Source of the DNA: an uncultured Bacteroidales bacterium
GTDB taxonomy: Bacteria; Bacteroidota; Bacteroidia; Bacteroidales; Paludibacteraceae
Direction: 5' to 3'
Length of the DNA: 64,000 bases
Assembly (NCBI GenBank): GCA_900319105.1
Contig: ONND01000002.1
Location: 62,001 to 126,000, forward strand
Each line of letters begins with the position of its first letter. Within the stretch, counting starts at the first letter, position 1. Positions 50,381 through 58,630 of the stretch are shown here, piece after piece. The position numbers and the translations under genes were made by a program. Under the pieces are notes generated by a model. The model searched no databases. It was not told the DNA's origin and saw only the letters and a program-made list of their open reading frames with translations.

Positions 50381-51403
50381 ATGAGTAAAGTACTTTTGAT
50401 ATCAACTGGCGGCACTATCACGATGGTTCGTGACAAGGCATCGGGTGCATTAGTGCCGGCTGAAATGGAGACGTTCAAGGCGTTTATGCCGGAGTTGTTC
50501 GCCGGCAGCGTAGAGGTGGAAATAGAGGCTTTCTCGCCGCTTATCGACTCGTCGGATATTGGTCCGGACAGTTGGGAAAAGATGGCGAGGATAGTGTATG
50601 ACCGCTACGAGGAGTACGACGGATTTGTGATCCTGCACGGGACGGACACGATGAGTTATTCGGCTTCGGCGCTGTCGTTTATGTTGGAGAACTTAGGCAA
50701 GCCGGTGGTCTTCACGGGCAGTCAACTGCCGGTGGGTGTACTGCGGAGCGATGCCAAGGAGAACCTGCTGACGGCGATAGAAATAGCTGCGGCGAAAGAT
50801 GAAGACGGAAACGCCATCGTGCCGGAAGTGACAATCTATTTCGAGGACCGCCTGTTCCGGGCAAACAGGACGACCAAGCGCAATGCAGAGCATTTCTCGG
50901 CGTTCAATAGTTATAACTACCCTGCGTTAGCCAAAGCCGGAGTGCATATTACCTATCAGCCGCACCTCATTCACTACTCGGATCAGATGCAACCTCTGGT
51001 GCTGCATACGACGTTCGACACCAACGTGGCAGTGCTGAAATTATTCCCGGGTATTCAACCTCCCGTTGTGCGTGCATTATTGCGTACGCGTGGACTAAAA
51101 GGAGTGGTATTAGAGACCTTCGGAGCCGGCAATGCACCGACGGACAAATGGCTGTACCGCGAACTCAAGACGGCGGTGGACAAGGGCATCATCATCGTCA
51201 ACAAGACGCAGTGCAACACCGGATCGGTGGAGATGGGATTGTACGCTGTGTCGCTCAATCTGATGAAAGCAGGCGTGCTCTCCGGGCATGATATTACGAC
51301 CGAGGCGCTGCTGACAAAAATGATGTTACTGCTTGGAGAGATGCCGGAGAGGGCAAAAGAATTGTTAGGAAAGGATTTATGCGGCGAAATGACGGTAGAT
51401 TAA
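50381..51403 (+). CDS. Type I asparaginase
   Basis: 340 residues. The catalytic Thr is in LISTGGTITMV (about residue 14) and the second site is VILHGTDTMSYSASAL (about 85-95). It hydrolyses asparagine to aspartate and ammonia, probably in the cytoplasm as no signal peptide is seen. The start at 50381 is chosen because the promoter sits 23 nt before it. An 8-bp repeat separates it from pepD. Confidence 0.93.
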   Translation: MSKVLLISTGGTITMVRDKASGALVPAEMETFKAFMPELFAGSVEVEIEAFSPLIDSSDIGPDSWEKMARIVYDRYEEYDGFVILHGTDTMSYSASALSFMLENLGKPVVFTGSQLPVGVLRSDAKENLLTAIEIAAAKDEDGNAIVPEVTIYFEDRLFRANRTTKRNAEHFSAFNSYNYPALAKAGVHITYQPHLIHYSDQMQPLVLHTTFDTNVAVLKLFPGIQPPVVRALLRTRGLKGVVLETFGAGNAPTDKWLYRELKTAVDKGIIIVNKTQCNTGSVEMGLYAVSLNLMKAGVLSGHDITTEALLTKMMLLLGEMPERAKELLGKDLCGEMTVD

Positions 51404-51440
51404 ATTTCTAGATAACTAGAATACTAGATTAATTATAAAT
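51404..51440. repeat. Degenerate 8-bp repeat (CTAGATAA type)
   Basis: CTAGATAA, CTAGAATA, CTAGATTA in the asparaginase-pepD gap. Confidence 0.7.
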
Positions 51441-51446
51441 AACTAT

Positions 51447-52892
51447 ATGAAAAACTTACAACCCAAAGGCTTGTGGGAAAGTTTCTACAGCCTTACCCAA
51501 ATTCCGCGTCCGAGCGGGAAGCGCAAAGAGATCGCGGCGTTTTTAGTGAATTACGGCAAGAGTCTCGGCCTGGAGACCCTTCAGGACGAGATCGGCAACG
51601 TGCTGATCCGTAAACCGGCTTCTCCGGGCTATGAGAACCATCCGGGTGTGATCCTGCAGGGACACATGGACATGGTACCCCAAAAGAACAGCGACAAAGT
51701 GTTCGATTTTGAGAAAGATGCTATCCAAGCTTATGTAGAGGATAACGGCGAGTGGGTGACGGCTGACGGTACGACCCTCGGTGCCGACAATGGTATCGGT
51801 GTGGCTACGGCGATGGCTATCCTGGCGGACAAGAACGTCGTGCATCCGCCTTTGGAGGCTTTCTTCACGATTGACGAAGAGACGGGCATGTACGGCGCTA
51901 ATGACCTGAAGAGCGGTTGGCTGAAAGGCAAGTACCTGCTGAACCTCGATTCGGAGACGGAAGGGGAACTCTATGTAGGTTGCGCCGGAGGTATTGACGC
52001 AAATGCAACGTTCGCATACGAACCCGTAGAGACGGAAGAGGGCGATATAGCCCTGAAGGTAGAGGTGAAGGGTTGCAAGGGTGGTCACTCGGGTTGCGAC
52101 ATCCATCTGCAGCGCGCAAATGCCATCAAACTGCTATTCCGTTTCCTCAAGGACGCAGTGGCTAATTTCGAGGCGCGTCTGGCATGTGTCGAGGGCGGTT
52201 CGCTGCGAAACTCGATTCCTCGTGAGGCTTCCGCAGTCATTACGATACCGGAAGAGAGTTACCAGGACCTGCAAGACCTCGTGGATCGCTACGAGGATCT
52301 ATGGCTCAAAGAGTACGATGGGGTAGAACCCGAACTGACATTCAAGGCTACGGAGGTGGAATGTCCGAAGACCGAGATGCCGGAGGATGTGCAGGATTTC
52401 CTGATCCACGCCATCACCCTCTGTCCGCACGGCGTTTATCGCTTTATTCCGGAGATGCCGGATATCGTAGAGACGAGTAATAACCTCGCCATCATTGAGA
52501 CGAAAGATAATACGGTTCAGGTATGCTGCCTGACGCGCTCGAACGTAGAGAGCCGCAAGGAGGAACTGGCATCGGTTATTCAGTCCGCTTTCTCGCTTGC
52601 CGGGGCAGAGGTGTCGTTCAGCGGTGCGTACCCCGGATGGCAGCCTAATTTCAAGAGTACGCTGCTCAAGACGATGAAAGAGACGTACGAGAAAGAGTTC
52701 GGCGCATCGCCGCGAATCGTAACCATCCATGCGGGCCTGGAGTGCGGCATCATCGGTTCCAAGTATGAGGGCATGGAGATGATCTCGTTCGGTCCGACGA
52801 TCGAGCATCCTCACAGTCCGGATGAGCGAGTTAATATCGCGACGGTACAGAAGTTCTATCAATATGTGCTGGCTGCACTCAAAGCATTATAA
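51447..52892 (+). CDS. pepD: Aminoacyl-histidine dipeptidase (M20)
   Basis: 481 residues. Zinc-binding motifs are GHMDMVPQKN (His about 72), GADNGIGVATAMAI (Asp about 111), DEETGMYGA (Glu-Glu about 144-145), LNLDSETEG and a final His in GPTIEHPHSPDERV. It cleaves Xaa-His dipeptides such as carnosine, in the cytoplasm. The next gene starts 1 nt after its stop, so the three plus-strand genes form an operon with asparaginase. Confidence 0.93.
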   Translation: MKNLQPKGLWESFYSLTQIPRPSGKRKEIAAFLVNYGKSLGLETLQDEIGNVLIRKPASPGYENHPGVILQGHMDMVPQKNSDKVFDFEKDAIQAYVEDNGEWVTADGTTLGADNGIGVATAMAILADKNVVHPPLEAFFTIDEETGMYGANDLKSGWLKGKYLLNLDSETEGELYVGCAGGIDANATFAYEPVETEEGDIALKVEVKGCKGGHSGCDIHLQRANAIKLLFRFLKDAVANFEARLACVEGGSLRNSIPREASAVITIPEESYQDLQDLVDRYEDLWLKEYDGVEPELTFKATEVECPKTEMPEDVQDFLIHAITLCPHGVYRFIPEMPDIVETSNNLAIIETKDNTVQVCCLTRSNVESRKEELASVIQSAFSLAGAEVSFSGAYPGWQPNFKSTLLKTMKETYEKEFGASPRIVTIHAGLECGIIGSKYEGMEMISFGPTIEHPHSPDERVNIATVQKFYQYVLAALKAL

Positions 52893-52893
52893 G

Positions 52894-53967
52894 ATGAAAC
52901 GATTCTTCATGAAGACCGGCCTGAGCGTTGTCCTGCTGCTGATGAGCATGCAGGTCTTCGCTTGGGTCAGTCCGATCATCATCCCCGATGTAGGCGAAGC
53001 GCGGATCCGCGTGGTGGGTCAGAACGCCCGTAATTATCTGAGCGACCTAACGGCCTCCAATGCGGATGCAAAGACCGAGGCGGATTTCCAGAAGAAGACA
53101 GAAAAGATGGCGAACGTGTTCGTTGCGTTGGAGGCGGATATCATAGCCATGTGCGAGGTGCAGGAGGATGATCAGATACTCGGTTATATCACCTCGGCGA
53201 TGAACACGATCCTCGGTAAGAACGTCTATACGTACGTGACGGATGGCATGCAAGGATCCAAATCGAGTTCGGGTTACATGCCTGTCAAATCCGGCTATAT
53301 CTACCGTAGCGACAAGATCGCTACGGTAGGTGGAAGCGGATCGCCCTACAAAAGCAGTATTTATAAAGCCCGGATGCGCATCCAGATGTTCAAAGAGATC
53401 GCGACGGATGAGGTCTTCGTGCTGTCGATGAACCATTTCAAGGCGAAGGAAGGCACCACTCCTGACCCGTCTGAGGCGACCCGGATGACGAACGCTACTA
53501 CTCTGGTGAACGGCTTGTCATGGTGGGACAGCGACCCGGATATCCTGATCATGGGTGATTTGAATGCGATGCCTGGTGAGGAGCCGATACAGAAAATCGT
53601 CAATGCCGGCTATGAAGAGCAGTTACTGCGTTTTGATTCGACCGCCTATTCGTATGTCTATCATCACACCAAGGAACAATTGATTGACCATGTGATGGCG
53701 AATAGCACCATGGCGAGCCAGATCACCGGCGCCTACGTCTATCATATCAATAACGCGCCGAATATCTCCTATAGCAAATACAATTACTCCGACCATGACG
53801 CTTGTCTGGTGGGGCTCTGTTTGGGGGCTAACGGACGTGAGAAACAGGCTATCGATAACCAAAGAGCCAATGAGGAACGGGCAAAAAAGACCATCGAGAA
53901 CGGTCGCTTGGTGCTGACCCTTCCCGATGGCACTACGTACAACGTAACCGGCGTACGGATCCGGTAG
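52894..53967 (+). CDS. Secreted endonuclease/exonuclease/phosphatase-family protein
   Basis: 357 residues. A signal peptide (1-25, cut after QVFA) precedes an EEP fold: RVVGQNARNYL, IIAMCEVQEDD (Glu metal ligand), SMNHFKAKEG, ILIMGDLNAMPGEEP and NYSDHDACLVG (Asp-His). These are the usual divalent-metal and catalytic residues. It may cut DNA, RNA or phosphoesters outside the inner membrane. The C-terminal TYNVTGVRIR is a Bacteroidales-type tail. It follows pepD at 1 nt and stops next to the convergent S41 protease. Confidence 0.88.
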   Translation: MKRFFMKTGLSVVLLLMSMQVFAWVSPIIIPDVGEARIRVVGQNARNYLSDLTASNADAKTEADFQKKTEKMANVFVALEADIIAMCEVQEDDQILGYITSAMNTILGKNVYTYVTDGMQGSKSSSGYMPVKSGYIYRSDKIATVGGSGSPYKSSIYKARMRIQMFKEIATDEVFVLSMNHFKAKEGTTPDPSEATRMTNATTLVNGLSWWDSDPDILIMGDLNAMPGEEPIQKIVNAGYEEQLLRFDSTAYSYVYHHTKEQLIDHVMANSTMASQITGAYVYHINNAPNISYSKYNYSDHDACLVGLCLGANGREKQAIDNQRANEERAKKTIENGRLVLTLPDGTTYNVTGVRIR

Positions 53968-55578
53968 TTATTTCGTCAACTCTTCTACCGCTCGCTTCGT
54001 GATCTCGTCGTCACGCTCGAAGAGCGGGAAGAAACCTTCATCGCCCAGGATGTTCCGGACGATATAGGCATTGAGAAGTCGCGTCAGTAGAGGGCGCGAT
54101 TTTTGTATCTGCTCCTCGTTGGGCGCTACGTCTTTCTCTGCGGCAAAAGCGATGAAATCCTTGAGGATGTTCTGCTTGTTGAGGTATTGCTCAAGGCTCT
54201 GCCAATCCTTCTGTTTCTGCAGTTCTTTGCGGTGCTGATCCGTGTATTGGTAGGCAAACTGATAGGTAAAGGCGAGGTTCACCACTTTGTTGTAATAGGG
54301 GGTGTTGAGGGTAGTGTCCCGCCCGACGAAGATATCTGGCATGATGCCTCCTCCGCCATGAACGATCCGTCCGCCTTTGGTGCGATAGACGGTAGTGTCG
54401 GTCAGATGGACGCTGTCGGCGGAGTAGAACTCACCGTGCTCGAAGCGGTCCATCAGTTCTTTCTCATAATCTTGCTGTTCTCCTAATTTATAGGGTTTCT
54501 GGATGCATCGTCCGGAAGGGGTGTAATAGCGTGCTACGGTGAGTCGCACGGCACTACCGTCAGCGAAAGGCATCTGTTGCTGTACGAGTCCCTTACCGAA
54601 GGAGCGGCGCCCGATGATGGTAGCGCGGTCATTATCCTGCATGGCACCTGAGAAGATCTCACTGGCTGAGGCGGAGAAATCATCGATGAGGACGACGAGG
54701 GGTACGTCCTTGAAGCGTCCGCCGCCATCGGCTTTCGCTTCGTAGCGCGGGTATGCCCGGCCTTCGGAATAGACTATTCTTTCGCCGCGGCGCAAGAACT
54801 CGTTCGCCATGCGGATGGCCTGATCCATGTAGCCGCCTGAGTTCTCACGCAGGTCAATGATATAGGCTGTTGCACCTTTGGCCTTGAGTTCGGCTAAGGC
54901 AGTGATGAACTCCTTGTAGGTGGTCTCACTGAACTTATTGACGCGGACGAAACCGAGTTTCTTCCCTTTGCTCTCAATGATGAATTTGGCATCCACAGAG
55001 TTGACAGGTATATCGCCTCGGGTGATTGTGAAATAGAGTGTTTCGGGTGATCCGGCACGCAAAACACCTAATTTTACTTTCGTTCCTTTGGGGCCCCGGA
55101 GGGTCTTCATCACTTTCTCGTTATTCATTTTCTTTCCGACAAAAGTGCTATCATCCACGGTGATGAGTTTATCTCCGGCAAGCACTCCGACGCCCTCACT
55201 CGGTCCGCCTGCAATGACGGCTACGATGCGCACTGTGTCTTGCTGGATGGTGAACTGCACACCGATGCCGGAGAAAGATCCTGCCAGTTCGGAATTGACC
55301 ATCTCAAGATCTTCTTTGGGGATATAGGCGGAGTGCGGGTCAAGTTTCTGTACCAGCTCCGTCATAACCTCGTCCGTGATACTATCTACGTTAATCGGGT
55401 CAACGTAGGCGTTCTCCATAAGTTGGAGAAATTGGTCCACTTTCGTTTGCTCTAATTGCCATTGTCCGTTCTGAAAGATAATGCGTTGAGCGTTTGCTTG
55501 CTGGCTGACTGCCATGCCGATAATAAGACCCAATGCTACGCCTAAAACGGTCAATGTAGGTAAGATATACTTCTTCAT
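53968..55578 (-). CDS. S41 C-terminal processing protease
   Basis: 536 residues. N-terminal membrane/signal segment (about 5-28), PDZ domain (about 90-180, with GSFSGIGVQF and GGPSEGVGVLAGD), then the S41 protease domain: catalytic Ser in FSASASEIFSG (about 307) and Lys in SFGKGLVQQQ (about 335). An extra 150-residue C-terminal region is usual for the Bacteroidota form. It degrades or processes periplasmic proteins. The stop abuts the nuclease-like gene with no gap, convergent. Confidence 0.92.
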   Translation of the reverse strand: MKKYILPTLTVLGVALGLIIGMAVSQQANAQRIIFQNGQWQLEQTKVDQFLQLMENAYVDPINVDSITDEVMTELVQKLDPHSAYIPKEDLEMVNSELAGSFSGIGVQFTIQQDTVRIVAVIAGGPSEGVGVLAGDKLITVDDSTFVGKKMNNEKVMKTLRGPKGTKVKLGVLRAGSPETLYFTITRGDIPVNSVDAKFIIESKGKKLGFVRVNKFSETTYKEFITALAELKAKGATAYIIDLRENSGGYMDQAIRMANEFLRRGERIVYSEGRAYPRYEAKADGGGRFKDVPLVVLIDDFSASASEIFSGAMQDNDRATIIGRRSFGKGLVQQQMPFADGSAVRLTVARYYTPSGRCIQKPYKLGEQQDYEKELMDRFEHGEFYSADSVHLTDTTVYRTKGGRIVHGGGGIMPDIFVGRDTTLNTPYYNKVVNLAFTYQFAYQYTDQHRKELQKQKDWQSLEQYLNKQNILKDFIAFAAEKDVAPNEEQIQKSRPLLTRLLNAYIVRNILGDEGFFPLFERDDEITKRAVEELTK

Positions 55579-55605
55579 TTTTTCACCCTTTCATTTGTTC
55601 ATCAC

Positions 55606-56025
55606 TTATTTGTCCGGTAGAAACGCTACCTCTATTCCTGCACGCTTGAGTAACTCGACTCCATCCATGATGCGGTATTCCTCGCCGTACACGACGCGTT
55701 TGATGCCGGATTGGATGATGAGCTTGGAGCACTCCAGGCACGGGCTGGCAGTGACGTAGAGCGTAGCTCCGTCGGAACTGTTGTTGGAGCGTGCCACTTT
55801 GGTCAGTGCGTTCGCCTCAGCGTGCAGCACGTAGGGTTTGGACACATTGTTTTCGTCCTCGCAGATGTTCTCAAACCCGGAGGGAGTACCGTTGTAGCCA
55901 TCAGAGATGATCATCTGGTCTTTCACCAGTAGCGCGCCTACTTTGCGGCGCACACAATAACTGTTCTCCGACCACGTACGTGCCATGCGCATGTAAAGAT
56001 AGTCGCGTTTTTGTTGTTTATCCAT
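55606..56025 (-). CDS. dCMP/cytidine deaminase-family protein (ComEB-like)
   Basis: 139 residues. Zinc-binding motifs HAEANAL (His-Ala-Glu, about 79) and TASPCLECSKLIIQSG (PCxxC, about 105) fit the dCMP deaminase family. It converts dCMP to dUMP for thymidylate synthesis. The start at 56025 (MDKQQKRDY) is preferred; an in-frame ATG at 56049 is possible. It overlaps mpl by 8 nt. Confidence 0.88.
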   Translation of the reverse strand: MDKQQKRDYLYMRMARTWSENSYCVRRKVGALLVKDQMIISDGYNGTPSGFENICEDENNVSKPYVLHAEANALTKVARSNNSSDGATLYVTASPCLECSKLIIQSGIKRVVYGEEYRIMDGVELLKRAGIEVAFLPDK

Positions 56026-57349
56026 TATGGTGTAGTAATTGGGTTGCAAATTCCTTTACGTCAATTCCATCGAATGTGCCGGACGACATCATCAGCAGGG
56101 CTGTATTGGTATAATTGAGTTCTTTCAATTGCTCCTGCAAGGCCTCGCTTTCCGTAAAGACCTCTACATTTTTCGTGCCAAAAGCATCGCGTACCTCTTC
56201 TTTGGTGATCGGAGTGAGCCGTTTATGCTCGATCACTTTCGGATTGAAATATACGTACGCGATATCCGCCTCTGCCATACAGCCCTTGTACTGCGGCAGG
56301 AAGTCCGCCATCAGGCTGCTGAAGGTGTGCAGCTCCATACAGGCTACCAGTTTCTTCTCCGGATAGCGTTCCCGTACGGCATTGATGGTCGCTTTCAGCT
56401 TGGAGGGCGAGTGGGCGAAGTCTTTGTAGGCTACGGAATTCTCCGTCTCGCAGATCTTCTCCAGCCGGTTCGACGCTCCGGTGAAGGTACTGATCTCGCG
56501 GTAGAAATCCTCCGGCGCTACGCCGATACAATGGCAGGCGAGCATGGCGGCTTGAAGGTTCTGCATGTTATGCCGTCCAAAGACCTGCATGGGAACATTA
56601 CCTTCGTACGCGTCATAAGGAATGCACGTGATATCTTTTCGCGCTCCTTCTGCAATCTGTTGTAGGTTCTCGTCGCCTTGGTAGTAGATGAAACTGCCGT
56701 TTGGCTCAAAACTATCCACAAATTTGCGGAAGGTGTCCACGTACTGCGGGAAGGTAGGGAAGACGTTAATATGATCCCAAGCGATGCCGGTGAGGATCGC
56801 TACGTGTGGGTGGTACCAGAGGAACTTAGACCGCAGGTCGAGCGGCGAGGTGAGGTACTCGTCTCCTTCGAAGACGGCGTACTTAGCGGTATCGGAGAGC
56901 CGCACCATCCGCTCGAAGCCTTCTATCTGTGCTCCGACCATGTAATCGGCTTCTATACCGAGGCGATTGAGCACATAGAGGATCATGGAGGTAGTGGTGG
57001 TCTTACCGTGACTGCCTCCTACGACGATACGGATCTTATCCTTGGTCTGCTCATAGAGGTACTCGGGGAAGGAGTATATCTTGATGCCCAACTCGCGTGC
57101 GCGCACGAGCTCGGGGTTATCCTCGCGTGCGTGCATACCTAATATAATCGCGTCTATGTCGCGCGTGATGCGCTCGGGGTGCCAACCCAACTCATCGGGC
57201 AGCAGACCTGCGTCACGCAGATGGGTGAGGGCAGGATCGAAGATCTCGTCGTCCGATCCGGTCACTTGGTATCCGGCTTTGGAGGCGACGGCGAGTGCAA
57301 GGTTATGCATCGCTGCTCCTCCGATAGCTATAAAATGAAGATGTTTCAT
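56018..57349 (-). CDS. mpl: UDP-MurNAc:L-alanyl-gamma-D-glutamyl-meso-DAP ligase
   Basis: 443 residues of the Mur ligase fold. An N-terminal FIAIGGAAMHNLALAVASKA nucleotide domain precedes the P-loop VVGGSHGKTTTTSMILYV (about 110-127) and the C-terminal domain (FTGASNRLEKICE, KDFAHSPSKLKATINAVRER). The GASNRLE and DFAHSP motifs point to Mpl (murein-peptide recycling) rather than MurC. It lies beside the dCMP deaminase, tig and typA. An 8-bp repeat separates it from tig. Confidence 0.9.
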   Translation of the reverse strand: MKHLHFIAIGGAAMHNLALAVASKAGYQVTGSDDEIFDPALTHLRDAGLLPDELGWHPERITRDIDAIILGMHAREDNPELVRARELGIKIYSFPEYLYEQTKDKIRIVVGGSHGKTTTTSMILYVLNRLGIEADYMVGAQIEGFERMVRLSDTAKYAVFEGDEYLTSPLDLRSKFLWYHPHVAILTGIAWDHINVFPTFPQYVDTFRKFVDSFEPNGSFIYYQGDENLQQIAEGARKDITCIPYDAYEGNVPMQVFGRHNMQNLQAAMLACHCIGVAPEDFYREISTFTGASNRLEKICETENSVAYKDFAHSPSKLKATINAVRERYPEKKLVACMELHTFSSLMADFLPQYKGCMAEADIAYVYFNPKVIEHKRLTPITKEEVRDAFGTKNVEVFTESEALQEQLKELNYTNTALLMMSSGTFDGIDVKEFATQLLHHNG

Positions 57350-57351
57350 AA

Positions 57352-57382
57352 AAATCTAGTTGACTAGTAACCTAGTAGACTA
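57352..57382. repeat. Degenerate 8-bp repeat (CTAGTAAC type)
   Basis: CTAGTTGA, CTAGTAAC, CTAGTAGA, CTAG between mpl and tig. Confidence 0.7.
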
Positions 57383-57383
57383 G

Positions 57384-58469
57384 TTATTTAAACAGTTTGT
57401 CGAAATCTTCGTGTGAGATAGTCTTCGGTTCGATCTTCGCAATACCTTTGATGACCTCAAAGACCTTATCCTCTGCCACGCGCTCTACGATGTTACGCAG
57501 TTGGTTATCCTGCTTGAGCATCTCCTGTGCATAGTTGGTGAGCATGTCTTCCTCTACGTTCATCAGACCGTACTGCATGAACTGCATTTTGGCGACACGC
57601 TTGGCAAAGGCTTCCACTTCCTCTTTCTGGACGTCGATCTTGTACTCCTTCATGTACTGGTCTTTCGCGAGGTGCCATTTGAGTTCCTCAATCATCTTCG
57701 GGAAGTCCTTATCGAGTTCCTCCTGCGTCATTTTCTCGTTGGTAGCGAGTACCCAGCGCTTGAGGAAGTCCTCGGGGAAAGCGATGTTCTCCATTTTCTT
57801 GAGCACAGCAGCTTTAGCGTCCACACCGAAACGGTACTTGCTCTCTTCGGCAAGGCTGCGCTCAATGTCCTCTTTGACGCGTGCGCGGAACTCTTTCTCG
57901 TTCTTGGGAGCCTCTTTGCCGTACACTTTGGCGAACAACTCAGCGTCCACCTTGCAGGGTTTTACTTCGGCTTTGGTGCCTTTCTCTTTGTCCTCGGGGA
58001 TGTATTCGCCGAAGCGGTTGGTGTACGCCTCTACTTGTTTGTCGATCATCTCGTCGGTGACCTGAATGGTGTACTCCGGCAGTTTGTTCTTGCCGTTGAG
58101 CTTGGCGTCGAACTCAGGTGCTACTGCGATGTCGAAGGCGAAGGTGAAGGTGTCCTCGTGGTCGAGGTCGATGTTCTTGGTCTCTGCATCGTTAGGCAGC
58201 GGTTCACCGAGGATCTGCAGTTTGTTGTCCTCGATGTGCTTGTTCAGGTTCTCGCCTACGAGTTTGTTCAGCACGTCAGCGAGGATTCCCTTGCCGTACA
58301 TTTTTTTCACTAACCCTGCGGGTACCATACCCGGACGGAAACCCGGCATCTGTGCTTTGTGGCGCACTTCTTTCAACTGTTTGTTTACTTCTTCCTGATA
58401 GTCAGCCGGCTCGATAGTGAGGGTTACGACTGCCTTCAGATCTTTCAATTCACTTTGTTCAATTTTCAT
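57384..58469 (-). CDS. tig: Trigger factor, apparently without PPIase domain
   Basis: 361 residues. The ribosome-binding N-domain holds the signature PGFRPGMVPAGLVKKMYGKG (about 42-60). After about residue 145 the chain goes through KEKGTKAEVKPCKVDAELFA to the C-terminal chaperone domain (EKEFRARVKEDIERSLAEES, KWHLAKDQYMKEYKID). The FKBP-like domain of about 100 residues between the two in most trigger factors is missing, which matches the short length (usual about 430-450). It should still bind the ribosome exit and nascent chains. Start is clear. Confidence 0.9.
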   Translation of the reverse strand: MKIEQSELKDLKAVVTLTIEPADYQEEVNKQLKEVRHKAQMPGFRPGMVPAGLVKKMYGKGILADVLNKLVGENLNKHIEDNKLQILGEPLPNDAETKNIDLDHEDTFTFAFDIAVAPEFDAKLNGKNKLPEYTIQVTDEMIDKQVEAYTNRFGEYIPEDKEKGTKAEVKPCKVDAELFAKVYGKEAPKNEKEFRARVKEDIERSLAEESKYRFGVDAKAAVLKKMENIAFPEDFLKRWVLATNEKMTQEELDKDFPKMIEELKWHLAKDQYMKEYKIDVQKEEVEAFAKRVAKMQFMQYGLMNVEEDMLTNYAQEMLKQDNQLRNIVERVAEDKVFEVIKGIAKIEPKTISHEDFDKLFK

Positions 58470-58497
58470 AAATATTGTTGTTTTTGTTTTTTTTCTT

Positions 58498-58549
58498 ATT
58501 GTCTAGTTTATCTAGTTCTTCTAGTTTATCTAGTTTGACTAGTTTTCTT
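58498..58549. repeat. Degenerate 9-bp repeat (TCTAGTTTA type)
   Basis: TCTAGTTTA, TCTAGTTCT, TCTAGTTTA, TCTAGTTTG, ACTAGTTTT between tig and the 78-bp repeat. Confidence 0.75.
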
Positions 58550-58552
58550 TTC

Positions 58553-58630
58553 TCCCTCCCCTCTATGGGGTGAAGGGCTTTGCCCGATTGAGCGTCCAGT
58601 GGACGGTCATAGAACCTTACGGGTGGGGCT
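58553..58630. repeat. 78-bp repeat, inverted copy B
   Basis: Identical in reverse complement to 32553-32630. It lies in the tig-typA gap and reaches two bases into the typA stop codon. Confidence 0.9.
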
